A stretch of DNA of 64,000 nt, taken from NCBI RefSeq assembly GCF_023347275.1, contig NZ_CP094468.1, positions 434,001 through 498,000 of the forward strand, written 5' to 3'. The position numbers and the translations under genes were made by a program. The notes beneath the pieces were generated by a model, which worked only from the letters and a program-made list of their open reading frames with translations, had not been told where the DNA came from and made no database searches. Origin of the DNA: Faecalibacterium sp. I3-3-89. GTDB lineage: Bacteria > Bacillota > Clostridia > Oscillospirales > Ruminococcaceae. Below, piece by piece: positions 42,543 to 51,240 of this stretch (positions are counted from its first letter, which is position 1; each line of letters begins with the position of its first letter).

Positions 42543-44597
42543 ATGGAACATTACACCGAATTTCTCCCCATCAGCCGGGCCGACATGGAGGCCCGGGGGT
42601 GGGAACAGCTGGACTTTGTGGTGGTGGGCGGCGACGCCTATGTGGACCACCCCAGTTTCGGCACCGCCATCATCAGCCGCCTGCTGGAAGCCGAGGGCTA
42701 CAAGGTGGGCGTGCTGGCCCAGCCCCGCTACAGCGACTGCGAGGACTTCAAGCGGTTCGGCAAGCCGAAGTACGGTTTCTTCATCGGCGGCGGCAACGTA
42801 GACAGCATGGTCAGCCATTACTCGGTCGCCAAGATCCCCCGCGCCGAGGACGAGTACTCCCCCGGCGGCAAAGGCGGCGCACGGCCCGACCGCAGCGCCA
42901 CCGTCTACACCAGACTTGCAAAGCAGGCTTACCCCGATCTGCCCGTCATTCTGGGCGGCCTCGAGGCCTCGCTGCGCCGATTCGCCCATTACGACTACTG
43001 GCTGGACACCGTCCTGCCCAGCATCGCCGAGGACTCAGGCGCGGACATCATCAGCTTCGGCATGGGCGAGCACCAGACCGTGGCGATCGCCCGCCGTCTG
43101 GCGGCAGGAGAGCCGGTGGAGAGCATCACCGACGTGGATGGTACCTGCTACATGACCGACTTCGACCACCTGCCCGAGCGGTATGTGGAGTGTGCCGGCT
43201 TCAAGAAGGTGGCCTCCGATAAGGTGGCCTACGCCAAGGCCTGCCGCATCCAGATGGACAATCAGGATGTCGTCAGCGGCAATATCATCGTCCAGAAGCA
43301 GAGCGAAAAGTACCTCGTCCAGAACATCCCCGCCAAGCCCCTCGTCCGCTGGGAGCTGGATAAGGTCTACGCCCTGCCCTACACCCGCCGCTACCACCCC
43401 ATCTACGAGGCCATGGGCGGCGTGCCTGCCATCCGCGAGGTGCAGTTCTCCATCATCCAGAACCGCGGCTGCTTCGGCGGCTGCAACTTCTGCGCCATCC
43501 AGCTGCATCAGGGGCGGCGCGTCACCAGCCGCAGCGCCGACAGCATCGTGGCCGAGGCGGAGCGGATGACCCACGAGCCGGATTTCAAGGGCTACATCCA
43601 TGACGTCGGCGGCCCGACGGCCAACTTCCGCTTCCCGTCCTGCCGGGAGCAGATGCTGCGCGGTATGTGCAGCGGCGGCAAGCACTGTCTTGCCCCCACC
43701 ACCTGCTCTCACATGATCGTGGACCACAGCGACTATCTGAAGATCCTCCGCCGCGTCCGGGAGCTGCCCGGCGTCAAGAAGGTCTTTATCCGCAGCGGCA
43801 TCCGCTTTGACTACCTGATGGCTGACCCCGACGACACCTTCTTCAAGGAGCTGGTGGAGTACCACGTTTCCGGACAGCTGAAGGTCGCGCCCGAGCACTG
43901 CGCCCCCAACACCCTCGCCTACATGGGCAAGCCCCCCATCGAGACCTTCAACAAGTTCAAGGATAAGTTCTACGAGCTGAGCAAGAAGGCAGGCAAAAAG
44001 CAGTACCTCGTGCCCTACCTCATGTCCAGCCACCCGGGCAGCACCCTCAAGGATGCCGTCTATCTGGCAGAGTACCTTTATAAGAACCATATGCGCCCCG
44101 AGCAGGTGCAGGACTTCTATCCCACCCCCGGCACGGTGAGCACCTGTATGTTCTACACCGGCCTCGACCCCTACACCCTCAAGCCTGTGTTCGTGGAAAA
44201 GACCGCCGAGGGCAAGGCCCTGCAGCGTGCCCTGCTCCAGTACTATGAGCCGCGCAACGCGGAAAAGGTCATCAAGGCGCTGAAGATGACCCACCGGGAG
44301 GACCTGATCCCCCTGCTGGTGCCCGCTGCGGGCCGCATCGCCGTCCAGCGCTCGGCCCGCAGGGCGGAGGCCGCAGACGTGACCATCCACGGGGACGGCA
44401 CCTATACCGTCCGGCCCAGAGGCAAGGGCAGCAAAAACGCGAAGCCGCAGGGCAGCAGCCCGGCGGGCCGCGATCCGGCGGGCCGCCAGCCCAGCCCCAG
44501 TGCACGCTTTGCGCCCCACTCTGCTCCGGCGCACAAACCGAAAAGTAATCAACAGAAAGAGAACGCATCGTGGAAAACTTCAAAAAAGAAAAAGTGA
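42543..44597 (+). CDS. YgiQ-family radical SAM protein
   Basis: This 684-residue protein has a B12-binding-like N-terminal segment and a radical SAM core with the cluster motif CFGGCNFC, then the YgiQ-specific text HDVGGPTANFR and APEHCAPNTLAYMGKP. Its biochemical role is not established. The last 60 residues are low-complexity and basic (ending KTSKKKK) and overlap the start of the next gene by 28 bases. ATG 42543 follows AAAGGAT. Confidence 0.92.
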   Translation: MEHYTEFLPISRADMEARGWEQLDFVVVGGDAYVDHPSFGTAIISRLLEAEGYKVGVLAQPRYSDCEDFKRFGKPKYGFFIGGGNVDSMVSHYSVAKIPRAEDEYSPGGKGGARPDRSATVYTRLAKQAYPDLPVILGGLEASLRRFAHYDYWLDTVLPSIAEDSGADIISFGMGEHQTVAIARRLAAGEPVESITDVDGTCYMTDFDHLPERYVECAGFKKVASDKVAYAKACRIQMDNQDVVSGNIIVQKQSEKYLVQNIPAKPLVRWELDKVYALPYTRRYHPIYEAMGGVPAIREVQFSIIQNRGCFGGCNFCAIQLHQGRRVTSRSADSIVAEAERMTHEPDFKGYIHDVGGPTANFRFPSCREQMLRGMCSGGKHCLAPTTCSHMIVDHSDYLKILRRVRELPGVKKVFIRSGIRFDYLMADPDDTFFKELVEYHVSGQLKVAPEHCAPNTLAYMGKPPIETFNKFKDKFYELSKKAGKKQYLVPYLMSSHPGSTLKDAVYLAEYLYKNHMRPEQVQDFYPTPGTVSTCMFYTGLDPYTLKPVFVEKTAEGKALQRALLQYYEPRNAEKVIKALKMTHREDLIPLLVPAAGRIAVQRSARRAEAADVTIHGDGTYTVRPRGKGSKNAKPQGSSPAGRDPAGRQPSPSARFAPHSAPAHKPKSNQQKENASWKTSKKKK

Positions 44598-45712
44598 CCG
44601 CCCGAAAGCTCATGAGCCGGCTTGCGGCGCTGGCCCTTGCAGCGGCCCTTGTGCTGGGCCTTGTGGGCTGTGACACCTCCTCCGCTCTCCCCGGCGGCAG
44701 CGCCGACCTCATCCCGAACCCTGCCGCCTCCCAGACCGTCCCGGCCGACGGACAGGACGCCGCCTTCCAGATGCACTTCATCGATGTGGGGCAGGCCCTC
44801 AGCGTCTTGGTGGAGTGCGACGGACAGTTCATGCTCTATGACGGCGGCAATGTGGACGACGGCAGTCTGGTCGTCTCCTACTTGCAGAGTCAGGGGGTCG
44901 AGCAGCTGGAATACGTCTTCTGCTCCCACGCCCACGAGGACCATGTGGGAGGTCTGGCCGCTGCGCTGGCCTACTTCCCGGCCTACCACGTCTACAGCCC
45001 CGTGACGGAGGCCTCCACCAAGTGCTTCAAGGATTTTGTCAAGTACACCCAGCAGCAGAACCTCCAAGTCGAGGTGCCCACGGTGGGCACCCAGTGGGCG
45101 CTGGGCAGCGCCACCGTGACCATGCTTGGCCCGGTGGCCCAGTATGAGGAAACCAACGACACCTCCATCGTCCTGCGCATCGACTACGGCGCGACCAGCT
45201 TTCTGCTGACAGGCGATATGGAGGCCGACGCCGAGCGCGACCTTGTGGCCAGCGGCGCGAACCTCAAGGTGGACGTTTTGCAGGTGGGGCACCACGGTTC
45301 CAGCACCTCTACGAGCTATGTTTTCCTGAACGCCGTCCTGCCCAAAATGGGCATCATTTCCTGCGGGGTCAACAACAAATACGGCCACCCCCACGAGGAG
45401 ACCCTGAGCATCCTGCGGGATGCTGGCGTGGACGTCTACCGCACCGACCTTCTGGGAACCATCACGGTGTCCAGCGACGGCCAGAACTACACGGTGGCCA
45501 CCGAGCACTATGCCACCGACGCCGAGCTGAACCCCACCGACCCGGCGGCGTCCAGCACCGCCCAGCAGGCCTACATCGGCAACGTGAACAGCAAAAAGTT
45601 CCACCTGCCCAGCTGCCCGAATCTCCCGGCGGAGAAGAATCAGATCCTCTTCTCCAGCTACGACGAGGCTGTGGCCGCAGGCTACAGCCCCTGCGCTACC
45701 TGCATCAAATAA
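44570..45712 (+). CDS. Secreted MBL-fold lipoprotein (ComEC C-domain-like) with Ada-type metal-binding tail
   Basis: This 380-residue protein has a lipoprotein signal (LAALALAAALVLGLVGC), then a metallo-beta-lactamase domain like that of ComEC (HFIDVGQALSVLVECDGQFMLYDGG, CSHAHEDHVGG, LLTGDMEADAE, QVGHHGSSTS). A short zinc-type domain (YIGNVNSKKFHLPSCPNLP, then SPCATC) ends it. It is probably an extracellular nuclease or phosphodiesterase. GTG 44570 overlaps the ygiQ-like gene; ATG 44612 is an alternative start that still gives a signal peptide. The 192 bases after it hold no clear feature. Confidence 0.85.
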   Translation: MENFKKEKVTARKLMSRLAALALAAALVLGLVGCDTSSALPGGSADLIPNPAASQTVPADGQDAAFQMHFIDVGQALSVLVECDGQFMLYDGGNVDDGSLVVSYLQSQGVEQLEYVFCSHAHEDHVGGLAAALAYFPAYHVYSPVTEASTKCFKDFVKYTQQQNLQVEVPTVGTQWALGSATVTMLGPVAQYEETNDTSIVLRIDYGATSFLLTGDMEADAERDLVASGANLKVDVLQVGHHGSSTSTSYVFLNAVLPKMGIISCGVNNKYGHPHEETLSILRDAGVDVYRTDLLGTITVSSDGQNYTVATEHYATDAELNPTDPAASSTAQQAYIGNVNSKKFHLPSCPNLPAEKNQILFSSYDEAVAAGYSPCATCIK

Positions 45713-45904
45713 GATGACCGCTCAGTAAAAAAAGGCCAGAGTTATTTTCGCTTGAAGGTGTCATCAGCGAAAGATTCTATCGAACTATCCGCTTTTTCCA
45801 TTCCTGTCGCAATTTTTTCAACGCTTCAAACGTATCTAAATTAAAGTGGCATATCATCTCCCTTTTCACACATCCTTGCCGTTTTCAGACAGGAGGTTGC
45901 TTTT

Positions 45905-46693
45905 ATGAAAGTATCTGCCGACTATCGTATGCTCGCTCTCGATGCCCTGCGCGGAAAATGGAAAACTGCTGTTCTGACAGGCATTGCCGCCAGTGCGCTC
46001 GGTGCTACCATTTCGAGCAGTTCCAACAGCATCGCATCCAATTCCAAGCAGGGAACGGACATCCATTTTGAACTGTTCTCCCAGCCCAACGGCGGTCGGC
46101 TGCTTGCCGTTCTGCTTGCCGGCATTGGCCTGTGGGCGATCCTCCAACTGATCGTGGGCGGTGCAGTTCAGCTGGGATATGCTCGTTTTAATCTGAACCT
46201 TGTGGATGGAAAGGATGCGGCCTTCTCGGATCTGTTCTCGCAGAAAGACCGTCTGTGGGATGGCTTCTGCATGAAGATCCTGCAGGGACTGTACATCGTC
46301 CTCTGGTCGCTGCTGTTGGTGATTCCGGGAATCGTGAAAATATACAGCTATGCGATGACACCTTACATCATGGCCGAGCATCCTTCGCTGACCGCAAATG
46401 AAGCAATCACAGAATCCCGGCGGATCATGGGCGGCAACAAATGGCGGCTGTTTTGTCTGGATCTCAGCTTCATTGGCTGGGAGCTGCTCTGTGCGCTGCC
46501 GCTGTATGCCGGCTATTTCCTATTTCTAAACAATTTCTCCGGTTCGGAAGCGATGGCGATTTCCATTGTTCTTCTGCTGGCAATCCCATTGAGCATTGGT
46601 TTTTTCTTCGTGCGCCCCTATGAGGAAGCTGCATGGGCCACGTTCTACCGCGATATTACCGCAGCACCTACCGAACCGGATGAAACATATTGA
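45905..46693 (+). CDS. DUF975 family membrane protein
   Basis: This 262-residue protein has about five or six hydrophobic segments, and the family text LVDGKDAAFSDLFSQ followed by IPGIVKIYSYAMTPYIMAEHPSLTANEAITESRRIMGGNKWRLFCLDLSFIGW is typical of DUF975. Function is unknown. AGGAGG lies before the ATG. It stands alone and is followed by a strong bidirectional terminator. Confidence 0.88.
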   Translation: MKVSADYRMLALDALRGKWKTAVLTGIAASALGATISSSSNSIASNSKQGTDIHFELFSQPNGGRLLAVLLAGIGLWAILQLIVGGAVQLGYARFNLNLVDGKDAAFSDLFSQKDRLWDGFCMKILQGLYIVLWSLLLVIPGIVKIYSYAMTPYIMAEHPSLTANEAITESRRIMGGNKWRLFCLDLSFIGWELLCALPLYAGYFLFLNNFSGSEAMAISIVLLLAIPLSIGFFFVRPYEEAAWATFYRDITAAPTEPDETY

Positions 46694-46727
46694 TTTTTAG
46701 AACACCAATTTATGCTGAGAAAGCAAG

Positions 46728-46777
46728 AAAAAGGGGCTGTTGCACCGGGTTTTATCCTTGTGCAACAGCCCCTTTTT
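46728..46777. terminator. Bidirectional terminator
   Basis: GGGGCTGTTGCAC and GTGCAACAGCCCC form a perfect 13-bp stem flanked by A5 and T5. Confidence 0.88.
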
Positions 46778-46800
46778 GTGCGTCGTTTCAGCAGTGATAC

Positions 46801-46843
46801 AAAACTCCCCGCCGGGAGCACGCGGGATGCTTCCGGCGGGGAG
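46801..46843 (-). terminator. Terminator of the Tat-exported pectinase gene
   Basis: CTCCCCGCCGG and CCGGCGGGGAG pair with an extended inner AGCA/TGCT stem. TTTTG follows on the minus strand. Confidence 0.75.
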
Positions 46844-46866
46844 GAGTTAGGAGGAGGCTGAAAAAA

Positions 46867-49185
46867 TTATTTGTTGGCGAAATCGGAGATGCGCTCCACG
46901 ATGCGGATCAGATCTTCCAGCGTGGTCTTTTCCTTGGGCAGGTAGCTGTTGCCGGTCTTGGCGGTGACAAAGCCGAAGTAGGCGCTGGCACCCACGTTGT
47001 CCTCGTACACGGATTCGATCTGGCTGGCGTCGTCGAACTTCGGCTGAGTGCCCAGCGTCTCGTTGTAAGGCACGCCGCAGGACAGCAGAGCGATGTGGCC
47101 CATCTCGTCGCGGTCGATGGTGGAATCGGGCAGGAAAGCGGTGCGCTTTGCACCTTCAGAGTTGGTGACACCGGCGTTGTACAGAGTGCCCTGTGCGATG
47201 GCGCTGGTGGGGTCTTTCAGCTCGATCATGCCGGCCTCGACCACAGCGGCGATGACGCCGTAATCCGGGTCGCTTGCGGGAATGTCGGAGATCGTGACCG
47301 GTGCAGACGGGGCGGTCAGATTCCACAGCTTGCCCAGCATCTTGGCGCATTCGCGCTTGGTGATGGGGCGGTTCAGGTCGAGTGCGTCGTTCTCGTCGAT
47401 GTAACCCTTGGAGGCAGCGCGCAGCAGCTCGGCATCATTGGTGGTGCCGGCGATCTCGGCGCTCCGCAGAACCTTGTAGGGGATGCTGGCGTCCTGATTG
47501 CCGCTCCGGTCGGTGGAGACGAACTTGATGTACTTTCCGGCCAGATAAGAGGGAACCGCATAGCTGCGGCGGATGCGGAAGAAATGGTAATCGCCGTCGG
47601 CGCTGTCCGAGATCAGCCACTTGCTGCTCAGGTCGGTATCTTCGCCGCCCAGCAGGGTGGAGCTGCCCTCAATGCGCTGGCCCGGGACAGGAACGCCGAG
47701 GATCTTGGTCTCCACGGGACGGGGGTAGGTCTTGCCGTTGATGGTCACGTTCTCCATGACGGGATCTTCCCAGTTCAGAGCGCGGATGTCGGTGCCGACG
47801 TTGGAGATATTCACATTGCGGAACACCAGACCAGTGATGGGAACTTCCTCAAAAGCCTCCATGAAGATGCCGTACTCGCCGCCGCTGCTGGTCAGGTTCT
47901 CGATGGTGATGTTCTTGAACTGAGGCAGATAATTACCATCACGGCCCACATCGTACAGCATGGTGGCGTGGACGACGGCGTTGCCGACGGATTTGACCTT
48001 GGAGTTGCGCAGATAGATGTTCTCCACAGCGCCGCCGCGCTCTGCGTTGGTCTTGAAGCGCAGGGCGTAGTTCAGAGTGGGGCTGTCGAAGGTGTTGTTG
48101 TCTGCGAACAGGTTCTTGATGCCGCCGCTCATCTCGCTGCCGCAGGCGATGCCGCCGTGGCCGTCTGCGAAGGTGTTGTTGCGGATGATGAGGTTCTGGG
48201 TGGGATGACCGGCTTCGCCCAGCTCACGGCCATCGCGGTTGCGGCCGGCCTTGACGGCGATGCAGTCGTCACCGGTGTTGAAGAAGCAGTTCTCGATCAG
48301 GACGTAGTTGCAGTTTTCGGGGTCACAGCCGTCGTTGTTGTAGCCGTGGGTGTCGATGGTGACGCCGCGGGCGGTGAAGTTGGTGCAGAGGACGGGGTTC
48401 AGCTCCCACATAGGAGAGTTGGCGATGGTGACGCCCTCGATCAGGACGTTGGTGCACTCGATGGGCTGGTAGAAGTTGGGACGCAGATAGTGGCCTTCGC
48501 CGAAGATACGCTCCTCTGCGGGGGTGCCGTTGTCGGTCATCTTGCGCAGCAGCTTGACGTCGTTGTTGCCGGGCTTAGTGATGGTGCCGTCCGGGTTGAC
48601 GGTACGGGACCAGTTCCACCAGTTGTTCTTGTCGGCCTGACCATCGAGGGTGCCCTTGCCGGTCAGAGCGATGTTCTCCTGCTGATAAGCGTAGATCAGC
48701 GGGCTCCAGTTGTACAGCTTGGAGCCTTCGTAGTGGGCGAACACCAGCGGGTAGTTGGCCGGGGTGATGTCCCGGGTGAAGCGCAGGATGGTGTCCTTGC
48801 TTTCCAGATGCAGGTTGACGTTGCTCTTGAGGGTGATGGCGCCGACGTCATACACACCGGAAGGGATGACGACCGTGCCGCCGCCGTGGGCGCTGGTCTC
48901 GTCGATGGCGCGCTGGATGGCTGCGGTGTCCAGTTTACCGTCGTTGGGGACGGCACCGTAGTCCAGAACATTGACCGTGTAGGCAGGGAATACGGGGTCA
49001 GAAATGTGGGTCAGGATCTCTTCGGCCATGTCCCAAGACAGGTCGTTGGAGTTGGTAGCAGCAGGAGTGACCTTGCGCAGGCAATTCTCGTCTGCGGCTG
49101 CTGCATGAGGCAGGCTGGAAAGGAGCAGTGCGGCAGAGGTCGCACCGGCAGAGGTGAGAAACTGACGGCGAGTGATTTTTTTCAT
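46867..49185 (-). CDS. Exported GH28 pectinase with SLH-like C-terminus
   Basis: This 772-residue protein starts with a twin-arginine-type signal (TRRQFLTSAGATSAALLLSSLPHAAA). A GH28 beta-helix follows (NNDGCDPENC, GDDCIAVKAGRNRDG, GHGGIACGSEMSGG), then a beta-rich linker. About 180 C-terminal residues resemble S-layer homology repeats (RPITKRECAKMLGKLWNL, then DSTIDRDEMGHIALL). It is probably a cell-wall-attached polygalacturonase that starts pectin breakdown outside the cell. ATG 49185 with AAGGAG is preferred to a longer frame from 49281. Confidence 0.9.
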   Translation of the reverse strand: MKKITRRQFLTSAGATSAALLLSSLPHAAAADENCLRKVTPAATNSNDLSWDMAEEILTHISDPVFPAYTVNVLDYGAVPNDGKLDTAAIQRAIDETSAHGGGTVVIPSGVYDVGAITLKSNVNLHLESKDTILRFTRDITPANYPLVFAHYEGSKLYNWSPLIYAYQQENIALTGKGTLDGQADKNNWWNWSRTVNPDGTITKPGNNDVKLLRKMTDNGTPAEERIFGEGHYLRPNFYQPIECTNVLIEGVTIANSPMWELNPVLCTNFTARGVTIDTHGYNNDGCDPENCNYVLIENCFFNTGDDCIAVKAGRNRDGRELGEAGHPTQNLIIRNNTFADGHGGIACGSEMSGGIKNLFADNNTFDSPTLNYALRFKTNAERGGAVENIYLRNSKVKSVGNAVVHATMLYDVGRDGNYLPQFKNITIENLTSSGGEYGIFMEAFEEVPITGLVFRNVNISNVGTDIRALNWEDPVMENVTINGKTYPRPVETKILGVPVPGQRIEGSSTLLGGEDTDLSSKWLISDSADGDYHFFRIRRSYAVPSYLAGKYIKFVSTDRSGNQDASIPYKVLRSAEIAGTTNDAELLRAASKGYIDENDALDLNRPITKRECAKMLGKLWNLTAPSAPVTISDIPASDPDYGVIAAVVEAGMIELKDPTSAIAQGTLYNAGVTNSEGAKRTAFLPDSTIDRDEMGHIALLSCGVPYNETLGTQPKFDDASQIESVYEDNVGASAYFGFVTAKTGNSYLPKEKTTLEDLIRIVERISDFANK

Positions 49186-49262
49186 GATACAATACTCCTT
49201 ACACTTCGTGCGGGTTGAAGGATGCATCCCTTCGCAGGCGGTGCGCTCCGTAAGATGGCTAA

Positions 49263-49291
49263 AGTATAGTAAAGATCTCACAAAATTTCAA
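49263..49291 (-). promoter_or_regulatory. Promoter of the exported pectinase gene
   Basis: Minus-strand TTGAAA (49291-49286), 17 bases, TATACT (49268-49263). Confidence 0.65.
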
Positions 49292-49407
49292 CGGCAGATG
49301 AAAAATGTCCTAGTTTTTTAAAGAAAGTATTGAAATATATCAGTTATCTTGCATAAGATTCCGGAAGACATGGTTTCGGGAGGATGGAAGGGCGGAGGAG
49401 GAAAAGG

Positions 49408-49463
49408 CAAAAAATAACACCAGCGCGGCAGATGTGATACGAAATCGCATCTGCCGCGCTGGT
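49408..49463 (-). terminator. Terminator of the xpaC-telA-lemA-TPM operon
   Basis: A 16-bp near-perfect stem beginning ACCAGCGCGGCAGATG is followed on the minus strand by TTATTTTTTG, 25 bases after the TPM gene stop. Confidence 0.85.
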
Positions 49464-49488
49464 GGCTCGATCCAAAATCAAAAAATGT

Positions 49489-50487
49489 TCAGCGTCCGCG
49501 TCCTGCGCCGCCGCCGTGGCTGCTGCCGCCGCCCATGCCGCCAAAACTGCCGCCGCTGCGGCCAGCTCCGCCGAAACCGGAGCCGCCGCCCATACCGCCA
49601 AAGCCGCCGAAACCGCCTCCACGGGGAGGCCGAGGCCCGCGCGGGCCTCTCGGGCCGCGGGGACCGCCGTAAAAACCGCCGCCGGGGCCGAAGTCATCGT
49701 AAGGGCCGCGCGGAGGACGGGGGCCTCTGCGCCGCCGTGCGCCGAACCAGCCGAAGGGACCCCAGTACCAGCCAAAGGAGTGGCCGAGGGGGGTGATGAA
49801 GACAAAGAAGAGGGCGATGGTCACGATGATATAAGCCAGCAGCTCAAAAAGCCCTCCGATGATGTTCCCCAAAGAGGCGTGTGCCGGATGGCTGGGGTTC
49901 GGGACTGCATTTCCGTCGGGAGAAATGGTGGCACCGTTCAGGCTGACGCCATAGACCTCTGCGATGGTGTTTGCCACATTGGTGGCGCAGGTGAGGACGG
50001 CGGCGTCGTACTTCTTGGCGGCGAAGTCGTCCTCCATCGTCTGCACGAGGGTGCTTGCCTGATCGGCCAGCATGGTGCTGCGGAAGCCGTCGCCGTAGGT
50101 CAGGTAGTAGTCGCCGTCGGCGTACTGGGCCGACTGCATCACCAGCAGGATGAGCACACCGTTGTTCTTGCTGGCGCTGCTGATGCCCCAAGCGTTGAAG
50201 GCCGCTGTGGCGTAGTCCTCGGTGGTGGCGCTGCCGGTGTAATCCACGGTCAGCACGCCGATCTGTGCACCGTCACAGCTGGCCGAGAGCTGTGCGTTGA
50301 TGGTCTCAAGCTCGGTGGTGGTGCTGTCGCTCAGGACACCGGCGTCGTCCACGACGCACTTGTCCTTCGGCAGGCTGGGCAGCTGGATGGTGGCAGCAGA
50401 AGCTGCCGGGGCCAGCGCCGTGAGGCCCACCACGACAACAAGGAACAGGGCCGCCATCCGGCGGGAGAGCGTTTTCATCGTCTTCAT
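49489..50487 (-). CDS. TPM-domain membrane protein with Gly/Arg-rich tail
   Basis: This 332-residue protein has a signal peptide (MAALFLVVVVGLTALAPAASA), a TPM domain (VVDDAGVLSDSTTTELETINAQL, GVLILLVMQ, YGDGF), one membrane segment near residues 215-240 and a C-terminal tail of GGFGG and RGPRGPR repeats. TPM proteins are linked to photosystem repair in plants and to envelope functions in bacteria. Here it overlaps lemA by four bases and is the last gene of the operon. Confidence 0.85.
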   Translation of the reverse strand: MKTMKTLSRRMAALFLVVVVGLTALAPAASAATIQLPSLPKDKCVVDDAGVLSDSTTTELETINAQLSASCDGAQIGVLTVDYTGSATTEDYATAAFNAWGISSASKNNGVLILLVMQSAQYADGDYYLTYGDGFRSTMLADQASTLVQTMEDDFAAKKYDAAVLTCATNVANTIAEVYGVSLNGATISPDGNAVPNPSHPAHASLGNIIGGLFELLAYIIVTIALFFVFITPLGHSFGWYWGPFGWFGARRRRGPRPPRGPYDDFGPGGGFYGGPRGPRGPRGPRPPRGGGFGGFGGMGGGSGFGGAGRSGGSFGGMGGGSSHGGGAGRGR

Positions 50488-51239
50488 GCGAAAAGTTCCA
50501 CCTCCTGTACGCCGAACAGCCTGCCCAGCAGATTGGCCGGGAAGCCGCCGACGTCGCTTTGATAGCTCTGGACTGCGTCGTTATAATGCAGGTTGCTGAG
50601 GATGGTCTGGGCGCTGTTGAACTGGCTGTACTGCCCCTGCACCGCGCCCATCTTCATGGGGTCTGCGGCCTGCTCCTGCAGTTTCGCGTAGAGCTGGCCG
50701 ATGGCTGTGCCCAGCGCCTCGTTCGACTGGTAGAGCATGTGCATTCTGCCGCCGGTATAGACGCTCAGAGAGTCCAGTGCGTGGGTCTTGCCGTCGGACT
50801 GCACCGCCCCGAGGCAGGCGGAAAAGGAGTCCAGCGCGGCCTGAGCCGTCTGCATCTCGGCGCTGTCAGCACCCAGCGTATTGGACGCCGTGGTGATGAT
50901 GTTGGCGGCGGTGTTGAGCCGTGTGGTCAATTTCTCATTCAGGGTATAGCCGCCGTCTGCGGCCACGCCGGTGGAGAACCAGCCCTTGGCCGCAGCGTAC
51001 TTGGCCCGGACCTTCGCTCCGCCAAAGCCGACAAAGCATCCCAGCATCACCACGATGCTCAGGATGACGGCCACGGCCTGCCTGCCCAGCGCGGCGGGCA
51101 GGGCTTTTTCAAGACCGGCCAGCTTCTGCTGGAAGGGCGTCAGCCGAACTTCCTCCTCGGCAGGCTTTGCGGCGCGGTAGCTGGAAGCGTCAAAGCCGCC
51201 GGTCGTATTCGGTTGTCTGGAAAAATCTGCGTTTGCCAT
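50484..51239 (-). CDS. LemA-family protein
   Basis: This 251-residue protein has one membrane segment near residues 55-75 and a helical LemA domain ending YNDAVQSYQSDVGGFPANLLGRLFGV, the typical family C-terminus. LemA proteins commonly pair with TPM proteins, as here, in envelope clusters. The start lies one base after the TelA stop, so translation is coupled. The N-terminal 45 residues are polar and unusual for the family. Confidence 0.85.
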   Translation of the reverse strand: MANADFSRQPNTTGGFDASSYRAAKPAEEEVRLTPFQQKLAGLEKALPAALGRQAVAVILSIVVMLGCFVGFGGAKVRAKYAAAKGWFSTGVAADGGYTLNEKLTTRLNTAANIITTASNTLGADSAEMQTAQAALDSFSACLGAVQSDGKTHALDSLSVYTGGRMHMLYQSNEALGTAIGQLYAKLQEQAADPMKMGAVQGQYSQFNSAQTILSNLHYNDAVQSYQSDVGGFPANLLGRLFGVQEVELFA

Positions 51240-51240
51240 T

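Noticed and set aside
45746..45772. TTTCGCT/AGCGAAA hairpin after the MBL lipoprotein gene
   Set aside because: It is short, has no T tract and cannot be assigned to termination or regulation.
47095..49218. 707-codon plus-strand open frame opposite the exported pectinase
   Set aside because: Composition is Val/Gly/Asp-rich shadow sequence, and the opposite strand has clear GH28 motifs.
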